The notes under the pieces: generated by a model | The model's database searches: none | Told to the model about the DNA's origin: nothing | The model's input: the letters and a program-made list of their open reading frames with translations, nothing else | Source: Sweltsa coloradensis | Lineage: Eukaryota; Arthropoda; Insecta; Plecoptera; Chloroperlidae | Direction: 5' to 3' | Length of the DNA stretch: 64,000 nt | Assembly (NCBI GenBank): GCA_024449915.1 | Contig: JAMZAV010000812.1 | Coordinates: 372,001-436,000, forward strand | Program-made: the position numbers and the translations under genes | In this document: positions 10,250-20,715 of the stretch, in pieces | How positions within the stretch are numbered: the first letter of the stretch is position 1 | How the letters are laid out: the number at the start of each line of letters is the position of its first letter

Positions 10250-12148
10250 ATGGCCGAAGCTAATACCGGTACTGACCTCGTAGCCGAGCCTGGAATCCTG
10301 GCTATGGGCACTGGGCTACCTGCAGGTCCAAGCATCCAGTCCTACTTCTTAGATGAGACCATCAAGCAGGTGGCTTGTGGCTCTTACCACTCTGCCGTAG
10401 TTTGTGACTCGGGTAAAGTGTGGACCTTCGGACGGACGGAGCTGGGAACTGTCACGGTCACTGCACCAAGGCTGGTACCCATGCCTGCCAACGTAATGGT
10501 CACACAGGTGGCTTGTGGATTTTTTTACACCATGTTCCTCACTGATCAGGGGAAGATTTATTCGTGTGGGAAGAATCACTTGGGTCAGCTGGGCCTCGGT
10601 CACACCGAGGATGTCCCCTCCCCAGTCTTAGTGACCGGACTGCCTCGCGTCAAGAAGGTGGCTGCTGGGGCTCGGCACACAGTGGCTCTTGCTGACAGCG
10701 GGGAGATGTGGGTTACTGGGTGCAATTTGAGTGGACAACTAGGGCTTGGTAATACGGACACCCAAACCTCTTTCGTTCTTGTGCCTCATCGTCCGGAGCC
10801 AATAATTGACATATCATGTGGTGGGAACTTCACAGCTCTTCTCTCCAAGTCTCAGGTTCTCTTCATGGCAGGGAGTAATGTTTATGGCCAACTGGGTTTA
10901 GGTAGGCCCACATATGATAGCGTATCTACATTCACGCAAGTATTGCCTTCATCAGCAGCACTATTGGCCGTGTCCTGTGGTGCACACCACACTGTGGCCC
11001 TCGGGGCAGATGGGACAGTCTGGGTTTGGGGATGGAATAATTTTGGACAATTGGGCACTGGAAACACAACTCTCTTATCTACCCCCACCCCGATGACTGG
11101 TCTCAAGGACCACACTATCACACGGGTTATTGCTGGAGAGGATCACACTGTACTGTTGACTGAACATGGGGATGTGCTTGTCTGTGGCAGAGGATCGGAT
11201 GGTGAACTCGGTCAGGGAATGCAAAACATCTTGGCCCCAACTCTACTGCCAACGTCACCCACACTAGTTGTTACACAGGTGGCTTTCGCTGAGAAATATT
11301 CACTGACGTCCATTGTACCGAAGTCAAACATTTTACCTCCGGCTGGACAAGGCTGCGTGTCTGTTCTTGAGAAGAGTATTTTGATATTGTTGGAGTGTCC
11401 AGTTTGTGTAAAAATAATGTGTGCACCCATCCACATCTGTGTCAACGGCCACAGCTTGTGTGATCTATGCCGGTCAAACATCAACATTACAGTTTGCCCA
11501 GTGTGCAAGGGGGACTTCACAAGGGTCAGGAATCGTGCCTTGGAGAGACAAGTTGCTGAGATCCAACTACCGTGCATCGAATGCTTGCAGAGAATGCCTG
11601 CATGCGAGCTAGTACACCACGCCAAGTTTTGCCCTAATCGCACATACAGCTGCCCGATAGACGAGACGTGTGGCTGGAGTGGCCGGCCTGATACGATGCT
11701 GGCGCACACTTCCTCTGTGCACCCAGGAAAACCGTGGAGAAACCTACCGCGCTTGTTCCGTCACTCAACGTCGGACAACCTCGTGCACACTGATCTTCTA
11801 GCGACACACGACCGGCTGTTCACTCTTCACCGCAGGTTCCTCAAGGCGACAGGCGAGTTCCAGGCAGTCGTTAGGCTCATCGGTCCTAAACAAGATAAGG
11901 ACAAGTTCATCAAGGTGGAATTTTCATTTAGTTCCCGCGGTGGAACTGAAAGAAGAACCTACAAAAGCGACATTTGTGCCGACACTGAAAGTGTTGAAGA
12001 CGCGTTCCAGTCTCCTAACTGTGTAACGCTGAAGCGACAGTCCGTCGACAAGTTTCTCCGACGTAGCTGGTTGGTTTGCGCAGCAACTATCATTCGTGAG
12101 GAAACTCTTGCCCTTGAAAACAGCATTGAGGCATTGCTAAATACTTGA
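10250..12148 (+). CDS. RCC1-repeat/RING/Sina-type E3 ubiquitin ligase (632 aa)
   Basis: Single uninterrupted frame. Residues about 15-355 are RCC1-type repeats, with recurring VACG/VSCG...H(T/S)AV(A/L) and W..G.N..GQLGLG blocks, as in RCC1 and RLD propellers. Residues 383-419 form a C3HC4 RING: C383, C386, C397, H401, C404, C407, C416, C419. Residues 442-491 are a Siah-type double zinc finger (C442, C445, C452, H457, C461, C468, C474, H486, H491). Residues about 520-615, including FQAVVRLIG, resemble the Sina substrate-binding domain. Siah proteins are RING E3 ligases, so ubiquitin transfer with the propeller as an added binding surface is the inferred role. The combination is not one I recognise as standard. 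No introns occur in the CDS, unlike NOC2L, so an origin by retroposition or domain fusion is possible. Confidence 0.85.
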   Translation: MAEANTGTDLVAEPGILAMGTGLPAGPSIQSYFLDETIKQVACGSYHSAVVCDSGKVWTFGRTELGTVTVTAPRLVPMPANVMVTQVACGFFYTMFLTDQGKIYSCGKNHLGQLGLGHTEDVPSPVLVTGLPRVKKVAAGARHTVALADSGEMWVTGCNLSGQLGLGNTDTQTSFVLVPHRPEPIIDISCGGNFTALLSKSQVLFMAGSNVYGQLGLGRPTYDSVSTFTQVLPSSAALLAVSCGAHHTVALGADGTVWVWGWNNFGQLGTGNTTLLSTPTPMTGLKDHTITRVIAGEDHTVLLTEHGDVLVCGRGSDGELGQGMQNILAPTLLPTSPTLVVTQVAFAEKYSLTSIVPKSNILPPAGQGCVSVLEKSILILLECPVCVKIMCAPIHICVNGHSLCDLCRSNINITVCPVCKGDFTRVRNRALERQVAEIQLPCIECLQRMPACELVHHAKFCPNRTYSCPIDETCGWSGRPDTMLAHTSSVHPGKPWRNLPRLFRHSTSDNLVHTDLLATHDRLFTLHRRFLKATGEFQAVVRLIGPKQDKDKFIKVEFSFSSRGGTERRTYKSDICADTESVEDAFQSPNCVTLKRQSVDKFLRRSWLVCAATIIREETLALENSIEALLNT

Positions 12149-12217
12149 TTTGAGGCAAACTAACGTGTGATCTCTTAACCCTCCTTCCCCTTTAGTTATG
12201 ACACACGTATCCTGTTA

Positions 12218-13948
12218 AGGCGGATCCACACGTAAACATAAGGTTTTAGCGCGTAGTGTGTAAGCCGGTAAACATATATACTTAACTCGTAGGCACACAG
12301 AATTTATTCCAAGATATGTTACTTTACTCGTCATCTAAGTTCTTTGCAGAGTGTCTATTATCACCCATTTAATTGTAGAAGAATTTGAAGGTTAGGGCCT
12401 ATCCATAGAGATTATTATTATTACTAGGGAAATGCCAAAGACTTTGATAGACAAGTGAGTAAGCCATGTGTTGAGTACCCTGGAACATCCCTTTTCCTCC
12501 CCTGTACCTAAGACTGGATCTAGCCCAGCATGGGGAATGATACCGGGTATTCAACACATTGCTCACTCACTCGTCTATCAACGACTTTGGCGTTTCCCTA
12601 GTTGGTTTTGGTTTCAGGGCGCGTCAACCGTTCCGTTATAATGCGCCACTCTAGCCTAAGTGATATAGGCCTAGGGAGGAAAATCCTATGCTGGTCAGCA
12701 CCAGCCACGGGTAGGTGAAAGAAAACGGGGGTTCTCACGTCGTGGTCGTCATCGTCTTTGGCATCGTTCGTGTTATCATGGTCGTCGTCGTCAAGGGGGT
12801 TGTCAGGGAAGGGTGAGAGGTCCCCGACGACGACTGCCATAGGTCGCATCTTTTCGGGGAGTAATATATACTTCTCTTTTATACTTACCAGCTGATGTTT
12901 GCGAGATGGACTTAGCCTCTTTCCTCGTCTTTTACGATATGCAGAGCCATGCTCTGTGCCAAATGCACGGCCATACGGCTTAGGCCTATGTAAAGCATAC
13001 ATATATCTAAAATTCATGATGTAGGCTAGAATAAAGTAGGTGGTCTACTAGTCAATGATTTTAATTATACCTTTATACGGCGTAGTACTGCGTGTATAGG
13101 GCCTACTGCGATATTGCACTGTTTCTTGTTGATGGTCATCATTATTAATTACTAGTTGATAAATTTAAACAAGAATAATGACATTTTGGCGTGTCTTTAG
13201 AGAATGACATGCCGTATTGACAACAAAAACAAATGAAAAGAGTCAAAAGACACCGACTCTTGAGATATTTAAACTAATACGGACTAGGCCTATATCTGAA
13301 TTGTTTGTATATCGTAGGCTGTGGCCTATTTTTCATTAAAAAAATCTAAACAAATGCTATCGATATTTTTAAAAATCACATTTTTATTTAGGCCTAGGTT
13401 TAAATTGCAACGGATTGTGCTCATTTTGTTAGCAGTTCTCAGTTACCTGGTCACGGATGTCTGTTTAAAATTTCAGGTCAATCTATTTGGCCGTTCGGCC
13501 GTATGGGATCTGACAGACAGATATTAGACACAGTCAACCAAATCCGATCGAGTAGCGTTATAAAGACTTCGTTTCGCTGCGCTCACTCATCTAATAATTT
13601 TTCCAATCGGTGTTTATTATTATGCAAATAATGCTCTAGTTCTGACAACTGTATAAATTATATTTATTACGGAGGCATAGTTGACTAGTAGTCAAGCCTT
13701 TCAAAGTACTAGTTTGTAGTTTGACTCAACTTTTTCGTACCCTACGTAGTCGTAAGGTTTTGTTGTAAAGTTGAAAATTATTCAACTTTATTACGCATCA
13801 AAACGGTGTCTTATGCGTTAAAATGCCGTACAAGTTAAAACTAGCACATTTGTGGGAACGCCAGTACAAGTTTTCTATGTTCCAACATTACGACTAGGTA
13901 CGTGTTAAAACCTTATGTTTATGTGTTATGTTTTATGTGGATCCGCCT
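12218..13948. mobile_element. PIF/Harbinger-like non-autonomous element
   Basis: Inverted ends AGGCGGATCCAC and GTGGATCCGCCT, each flanked by TTA (12215-12217, 13949-13951), as expected for the 3-bp TWA duplication of PIF/Harbinger. The homology continues inward (TAAACATAAGGTTTTA on both arms). No transposase is visible; the interior is a patchwork including the foldback at 12424-12596. It lies about 70 bp past the stop codon of the preceding gene, so it probably intrudes on the 3' UTR region. Confidence 0.65.
12424..12596. repeat. foldback repeat, CTAGGAAAATGCC family
   Basis: Arms CTAGGGAAATGCCAAAG and CTTTGGCGTTTCCCTA pair, and pairing continues through GATAGACAAGTGAGTAAG with its inverse. 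Longer relatives run from about 33568 to 34396, and one arm recurs at 56395-56460. Confidence 0.7.
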
Positions 13949-13951
13949 TTA

Positions 13952-14657
13952 GTATTTAAGTTAAATTATCGAATGCCACTTTGTATTGTATTGTTGAACT
14001 ACTTGCACTGGTATTTTGATTAGCCGTTATACTATGTATAATATGAATATATGCCATGGTGGCCTCAAAATAATTGAGATTTACAGTCAATATTTAAGTC
14101 GATGTAGGGCTTAGTGATGTAAAATTTCCGGAAATATTTCCAAGAAAAAAATTGAATAGTAACTTTGGTCTCCAGGGCTGTCTAAAGGGTATAAAAACCT
14201 CAATTAAAAGGGATTGGCAGATACAGTAATAAGGGATAGCCCTGGGCCTGGCCCCTGAGATAGGCTACAAAGCTACAACTAGATTTAAAATATTTTTTAG
14301 AATGTCATATGATGGAGCAGAAATTTTTTGATTTTGTGATTAACAGCCATTTTAAACAAATTTTGCTCTTTAATGTATACCAATAATTTGAACTAGCCTA
14401 AATACCCCCAAGAATAAGAGTGCACTTCCACTTCATCCGGAAATTTTCTGGGAAATATTTCCGTTTTACATCCTTTTAAGGAAATACTCATCTTGCCAGT
14501 ACACATACCAAAGTCCTCAATGTTAGAGGAGTTCTTCTGGTATTGGAATTTCATAATTTGGAGAAAGGAGTGTACCATATAAATTTGTTTGTTTTCACTT
14601 GTACTAGTATTGTTTAGGTGTAGGCCTGCTGCAGATATGAAGGGCATATATATATAT
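13952..14657. other. non-coding interval
   Basis: AT-rich sequence between the Harbinger-like element and the next nested pair. No gene, RNA or complete element is recognised. Confidence 0.5.
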
Positions 14658-15963
14658 TAGGGATGTCAACGGGTACGAGGGATGACTTCGGGTACCCGGA
14701 AAACGGTTCGGAACCGGTCAATTACGATCCGGTTCCCCTTTTTGGAACCGGTTCTATTTTTAACCTAAAAGTTTCCAAGGGCCTAGGCACAGACGAGAAT
14801 AAATGAGCCAGAAAACACCCGTTTAGTTGCAAAATTCTTAGGCGTAGGCCCTATGAATTTTGCGTCACAATTTTGACCTAGGCTTAGCCTAGGCCCATTG
14901 TGTTGTGTTATAATTACATTGCAGAACTTGTTAATAACATTTTAATCATATACCTACTAATTCTATTTTTCACGTTTAAGATCACATAATCCAAAGTTTA
15001 TGAACAAGAACGAAAGCAAACATTCTTGTAGACCATTGTTTGTTCAACTGTTCTCACTTAGCAGTTCCTACTTCCTACAATGCCTGGGACACGGCTCCGC
15101 CCCCTATCGAAATTCGAATCGATTATCGCCCCGACCATGTTTTCAATCGAAATTAGCCCGCGCAGATTCAAATTTACGAAAATTGAGAAGAAAAATATGT
15201 GTAGAAACCGGTTCCGAAACCGGATCCGGCGAGGGTGGATCCGGTTCCGGATTTTTCGACCCGAAGTCATCCCTAACGGGTACGAGTACGATTTTTCATT
15301 ACTCGTTATCCGGAATTACCCGTTCTTTCCTTTGTCCATCGCGATCTTGTTCACGGAACAGACAATACATCGTGTCATTATTTAACCCTCCCCCTCACGC
15401 TCGTGGCTGGCTGCTGTGATTGTAGCGACGAGTGTTTACTGTCTTTGTAAATGTCGTACTTCTAGGGAATTTTTACCTCGTGAAGTTTGATTCCAGCAGA
15501 TGTTTTGGTAATCTACTACTTGGTTTGTGCATTTACAGCGCTATTCAGTGTCCGATATTTATTGCGTGACAACTTGGATGATATTTGGTTTGAAAGATGA
15601 GAAACCTAACAAGAAGTGAAAGATCACTTTGAATGAACTGATGCAGAAGTAGTGCACGGGGAGCGGGAGTACATGCATCGGGATAAAGGCCAGATTTGTC
15701 CTTGAGCCACCTACGATCCGATTTTGGTTGCGTACATATGCGCATGAGGATGGTAGTAATCAATCAGTGTTCTTTTCTGTTTGATGTTGCTCCGATTCCA
15801 TGAATCGAGAGTCATTGTACACTTAAACATACGTGCCCTTTTACCAATACTTTGCAACAACTGCCAATGATTTTCTGAATCATTAGACACCCATGACGAT
15901 AAATCGAACATTTACTACCCGCGGGTAACCGGGTACAAAAATTTCCCGGTATTGACATCCCTA
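14658..15963. mobile_element. hAT-like element, TAGGGATGTCAA ends (outer)
   Basis: Left end TAGGGATGTCAAC, right end TTGACATCCCTA. The flank is a TA microsatellite, so the duplication (ATATATAT against GCATATAT) is blurred. Both arms carry GGGTAC / GTACCC words. A second element is inserted 11 bp after the 8-bp site near its left end. Minus-strand frames at 15545-15911 are open for short stretches but match nothing I recognise. Confidence 0.75.
14677..15275. mobile_element. hAT-like element nested in the previous one
   Basis: Perfect 8-bp duplication ACGGGTAC at 14669-14676 and 15276-15283. Arms AGGGATGACTTCGGG and CCCGAAGTCATCCCT are exact inverses. Both arms continue into degenerate GGTTCCGGA / TCCGGTTC words. 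Size 599 bp. Confidence 0.9.
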
Positions 15964-16261
15964 GCATATATTATATTATGTATTGTATATAAATGTACGG
16001 TATGTGTGTAGCCATAAATACAAATTTTGGAGTTGGGTTTACAATATAAATATAAAATAAGTATAAGTTTTAAAATTAAGTTTGGTAGAATTTACCTTTG
16101 GTTTTGGTATAAAGTTAATAGCCAACACCCAACACACATTGTATATGATTATACTATGTAATTAGATTTTTTAAAATAATAAACATACTTGTTTCACACT
16201 TTCCCAGGGTTATATTTTATGAATTAGGTTGTTCATCGGGTTCTCTGTTAATAGCCATAGA
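15964..16261. other. non-coding interval
   Basis: AT-rich; nothing recognised apart from scattered poly(A)-signal-like words. Confidence 0.5.
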
Positions 16262-16273
16262 AACTTCTTTATT

Positions 16274-16655
16274 AAGAGGATGGGATAGTCGCAAAATTAA
16301 AACCACGAGAAATTACAGTTTTTTCGTGATATCTCGAGAACGATGCAAATGATCCAAAAACTGATTGCAGACAGTCCTGTAGTTTTGGGAGAACTTTAGC
16401 CTGTACGAAAAAAGACTGATGTGATGGTAATTAAGTTTTTTATTTGATATATTTAATTAATTAAATGCATATTTTATACAAACAGCACCAATTATATATT
16501 TGAATATTTTTTCTTGCATTATATTGCTCCAACAAAACCACAGGGCTGTCTGCAATCAGTTTTTAGATATTTTGCATCGTTCTCGAGATATCACGAAAAA
16601 AACGGTAATTTCGCGTGGTTTTATGGTTTTAATTTCGCGACTATCCCTCCCTCTT
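16274..16655. mobile_element. foldback MITE with long inverted repeats
   Basis: Near-complete inverted symmetry: the left arm GGGATAGTCGC... and the right arm ...GCGACTATCCC pair for more than 100 bp, including CTCGAGATATCACGAAAA. Direct repeat AACTTCTTTATT (12 bp) at 16262-16273 and 16656-16667. A 12-bp duplication is unusual for the common DNA-transposon superfamilies, so its class is left open. Confidence 0.75.
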
Positions 16656-16864
16656 AACTTCTTTATTTAAAAATTGTTTTCCAAAGACCAGGTAAGTCAT
16701 AGCTTGGTTGACTGATTGAATTTGGATGGTTATTTATTACACGGCTTCTTTGATTTTTCTCTTTTACATTATCTTCCTCTTCCTCTTTTGAAATAGTCGT
16801 GGTTTGATGTTATATTATTGAATGGTGTTCTCGACTTTCATAACGTTTATCTAGCAATGAAATC

Positions 16865-17254
16865 CAGTCTTCGTCACGTTCCCCCAAAAAAGGAACTTTG
16901 AAAAGTTAAGTTACTTCTGCCTAAAAAGGAACTTACTTCATTTCAAGTTCCTTAAACCATCACTGATTTAAAATAATAGTAAGTGTGATAGGAGTTAATC
17001 TATCATTACTTTTATTAATTAAAGCGAGTCCCAGGCCATCTGGCGAGGGTGGCGCCATTTTCTAAAACACAAGATGTCACAAGATATTTTTCATACTGCA
17101 GTTTACGATATCAGGTCCTGGAATTCGACGGAATTACGACGGTGAAAGGAACTTATAAAGTAATGTTAAATTCTTTACAAGTTCCTGATCCAAGAAAAGG
17201 AATGTATGCCCACAAAAGTTCCTGAAAAATGAACGTGTTTCCTTCCCAAGACTG
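16865..17254. mobile_element. hAT-like MITE, CAGTCTT ends, copy A
   Basis: Ends CAGTCTTCG and CCAAGACTG, with flanks ATGAAATC and ATGAAATG (7 of 8). Interior AGGAAC / GTTCCT words repeat many times in both orientations. Shares the GGCGCCATTTTC segment with copy B at 47315-47763 in inverse orientation. Confidence 0.75.
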
Positions 17255-17514
17255 ATGAAATGAATGATAATTTATTTTTTACATTAATTTTTTGTTCTTT
17301 CGTTTGAATGTTTAATGGTCTCTTTGATTCTCTAAAATAGGTGACACACAACCGTCACAACCGCACGGAATAGCATGGACTGAATTTTTGGATTTTGACA
17401 CTCATTAAAAGGTTAATTAGTTGTTAATATGCTCGATAAAGTAGGACCTATAAGATGATTTGAAAGTTTTTCTATCATTTAATTTATTTAGACGTGTACT
17501 TTTATATTGATCTC

Positions 17515-17720
17515 CGCAATTGGTTGCAAAAATTAAGCTTTAAAGATACATTGCGAGACATCTTGTCCAAAACATGAAAAAATGTGAAATCCAAAACATG
17601 GATTCCAATTCTGGAAATTCCTATCAAACCGTTTATCTTACGATAAAACCAAATTAACCTGCGCGTTCACATTGATTTAAACGTTGATATCCAGTATGCA
17701 AATTTGAGTTTAAAAAATCT
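17515..17720. repeat. dispersed repeat relic, copy 1
   Basis: A segment including AAACCGTTTATCTTACGAT and CAAAACATGGATT recurs inverted at about 29790-29990. Ends not resolved. Confidence 0.6.
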
Positions 17721-17775
17721 GTTTCGTTACAATATAATGCATGATTTGGCAGTACATTATAAGCATAATTAATTA

Positions 17776-17905
17776 CTCGCTCGTCGATTGCGTCGGGGCC
17801 TGCAGGGTTGGCTTGGTCGCTTTGATTTAAAGTCCCCCACTGGAAATCAGTTATAGAACTGAGTGGGTAGACTCTAAATAAAATGTATTTATTTATTTAC
17901 TTGTC
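17776..17905 (+). mobile_element. SINE 3' half only, copy 4
   Basis: Matches the 3' part of the SINE from CTCGTCGATTGCGTCGGGGC through the CCCACT...AGTGGG hairpin and the AAATAAAATG(TATT)n tail. The tRNA-like head is absent, as in a 5'-truncated retrocopy. Confidence 0.8.
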
Positions 17906-18001
17906 AATATTTTACTTTTAATAAAATAAACCAACAAATCCATCTCCAACAGTGCTATCATGGATATTGGTCATACTCATAACTCGTTCATTGTCTATCT
18001 A

Positions 18002-18361
18002 AAGGCCGATGCACAATTGCATGGGAACGAGAATGGGAAGACTCCCAACGTTAAGGGCTTTGATGCACTACAGCCCGTGAAGTAAGCCGTATATTTAGTA
18101 TTCCGCATATTTTGATTTAATTTATTTAGGATATTACTCACGTATAGGCCTAAACCATCAATCAGCTGATAAAATAGGTTCGGGCCGTGCACATCTTGAT
18201 TCCGATTGGTTCCGGTAATGTATGGAACGGGAAGTTAAAACTTGTCGAAGTTCTCGTTCCCGGGATATGGGACCGGAATCTTTATTGTGCATAGTGTCGT
18301 AAGTTAACATGAAATTAAACTTTCTTCCCGTTCTCGTTCCCGGGCAATTGTGCATCGGCCT
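18002..18361. mobile_element. Harbinger-like MITE, AGGCCGATGCACAATTGC ends
   Basis: The left end AGGCCGATGCACAATTGC is exactly inverted at the right end, followed inward by GGGAACGAGAA / TTCTCGTTCCC. Flanking triplets are CTA and TTA. The start resembles the AGGCGGATCC element at 12218, and a TWA-like duplication suggests PIF/Harbinger. Confidence 0.6.
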
Positions 18362-18362
18362 T

Positions 18363-19795
18363 TACTCCTTGTTTTCTGCTATCTGCACTTCGCAGTGTTT
18401 TCGTTAGGCCTGTGACGACAGATTGATGCAATGATGATCTCATCATGGAGTTATAAATATCCAACTCCATGATCTCATCTCCTATGCTCGAGCAACCATT
18501 GAAGCTCGCGTCAGTACATGCGTATGTCGCTGAACTGAAGCATCTTGAATACCAAGCAATCCCAGGTGTTTGAGAGTGTAAGTTTTACCAGGTTGTGTTG
18601 GGTTTAATACCGTATTGTTTTGTTTGTATACTTAGAAATTAAACTTATTTATTTTCCCTTGACTTGGGTAAATAAAGAAGCTGTAACAAAAAGTTGTCAA
18701 TAAACCCAGTACTTGTCTGTTAGATAAGCTATTCGTGCTTTGCTTATTACAAAGTAAGTTAAGCCTCCCGATAGCTATTTGGAACATTCTCATCGAGTGG
18801 ATAGTTCAGTTCAGTTCATCATAAGTTTTATTTGCATGCTTTTTATACACAGGTTTCACATTACAGTACATTATTATGAAAATACAAAACAGCAAAGCCC
18901 ACAAAGTTTACAATTAAACTTGAGGTGTGGGTCAATTAATCAAAGATATACTATGTTACAAGATGAAATGAAGCAAAAACAAGTCTAGTTGAGTTGATTT
19001 TAATGAAGAGTGCTTAAATGTGTGCACTCTTATAGATATATGATCCATTATAAACAGTTACTAATAATCCTAACTAGAACAGCTAGAATAGGCCAGACAG
19101 TTGACGATGATTTAATTGCTATCAAAATATATAATATATTGATCCATATAAACAATTTTACTAAATAATTAACTAGAAACAGCTAAATAGGCCATACAGT
19201 TGACCTTGATGATTAATGACTATCCAAAATTTAATAAATGAATAGGATGAAGAAAGCAAACCAAAAGCAATTTGGTTTTTTCAAAACGCGTCGAGAGAAA
19301 TAAAATAACCTTTTGTAGGATTGATAACTCGAAGATGAGTGACCAAATATGTAGAAAACTTAAAAATATAGGATGCTTCATCTGTTAGTTGTTCTTTGGT
19401 TGGTATTTTTATCTTATAAATCTCTATGGTTTATTTATTCAATTTTTTATTCCATCCACTTCGCCAAAGACGTAGCCTACCAAAGATTATAGTCATGATT
19501 ATAGTTGATTATAGTCATGTGGCTAATTTTTGGACGTACTCTAGAAAAATAGTACCCATTTCAAATTTCTGTCTCTCGCAACACAATGAGTAAACAAGGC
19601 GGTGGGTGGTAAAAGATCACTGTGGCGGTGAACACTATCAAAATGGTGATTGGTGAAGTTGTCTATTTATTTTGACTTTTAACACGTGTTTAATAACTAA
19701 TGCGACTCAATTTTCAATAACTATTGGAATAAGTGTTTATTTGTTCGACACATACTTTGGAGAATTACATTTAGTTCATTTACATATTATTAATC
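18363..19795. other. 5' flank of NOC2L
   Basis: No second gene seen. The promoter and 5' UTR of NOC2L should lie in the last several hundred bases, but no TATA box or start site can be assigned by eye. ATAT-rich tracts and two similar TAACTAG-containing stretches (about 19060-19200) suggest a small local duplication. Confidence 0.45.
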
Positions 19796-20453
19796 ATGAA
19801 AATGTCTAAAAAGAAACTCGATTCGGGCAAAAATAACAGTTCATTCGAAAAGAGGAAGAAACCTAACCTCAAAATCCACAGTGCGAAGAAATATGAGAAA
19901 ATCAAGATTACTAAGGCTAAACCTGCCAACCAGAATAAGGATGTGACTAAAATGAGTGTTGATGATTTTATGAGTGGAAATTTATTTGATTCTGATGACA
20001 GTGATTCGGAAAATGACCAGCCTAGTCCTAGGCCGCCTAGGCCTAGCCCTAGGCTTAGCCCTAGTTCAAGTTCAGTGAATCTTGGTCTTAATGGTAAAAC
20101 CCCAGACAAGGAAGAGAAACGTATCAAAGGCTCATCGTTTCTTGACTTTGAAGCAGAGGAAGACGAGGGTGAATTAGAAGATGACGACTCGTTTATTGAT
20201 GACGGATCTGATGATAGCGAAGGAGAGGAAAGCGAGGGGATGAACGGCAACTCGTTCATCGATGGCGAGGCTCAAGAAGACAACACCATTGATTTCGGTG
20301 AAGACGATTATGAAGAGGACGGTGACGATAACAATGGTGACAGTGATGTTGAAGAGAGCAAAGAAGAGGAAGATGATGGTGATGTTGAAGAGAGCGAAGA
20401 AGATGACGATGATCGTGATGTTGTTAACGGTAACAACGCCAAGGATTATGCAG
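19796..20453 (+). CDS. NOC2L: NOC2L exon 1 (residues 1-219)
   Basis: Starts with MKMSKKKLDSG and ends in CAG|GTGAGT with one base of the next codon. It holds a basic N-terminal stretch (nucleolar-type, KKRK..K-rich, residues 1-50), the MSVDDFMSGNLFDSDDSDSE block seen in Noc2 homologues, then a long aspartate/glutamate-rich low-complexity tract (residues about 115-215). Residues 76-93 (20021-20074) are a proline/serine/arginine insert encoded by repeated CCTAGGCCTAG-type words that match the genome-wide AGGCCTA repeat. The upstream bases AATC give an acceptable but not strong start context; a second ATG follows at codon 3. Confidence 0.9.
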
Positions 20454-20551
20454 GTGAGTAAGGCCTAGAGGCCCTAAGCCTAGACCGGCACTGTTTCGGT
20501 TAAGAATGGCCAACTTTTAAACACTTGTCAAACTAGCAGTAGGCCTAGTAG

Positions 20552-20590
20552 GCCTAGTAGTAGTAGTAGTAGGGCCTAGTAGTAAAGTAG
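20552..20590. repeat. (TAG)n microsatellite with AGGCCTA words
   Basis: GTAGTAGTAGTAGTAG followed by GGCCTAGTAGTAAAG; the equivalent tract in the related repeat at 60017-60061 is longer and pure. Confidence 0.8.
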
Positions 20591-20715
20591 TAAAATCTTC
20601 TTTTTAGCAGCTAGGCCTAGACTCTGCTATTTTTTTCTGGTTGTAGGCCTAGGCCTACATAACTTGATATTTCTTCTTTAGACAAGTGGAAACTTAATTT
20701 GCACCCATTGTTGTA

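Noticed and set aside
10349..11709. Several minus and alternative-frame ORFs under the RCC1-RING-Sina gene
   Set aside because: Shadows of the long real frame, with no recognisable domains of their own.
19780..20259. Serine-rich minus-strand ORF
   Set aside because: Antisense shadow of the acidic repeat-coded NOC2L exon 1.
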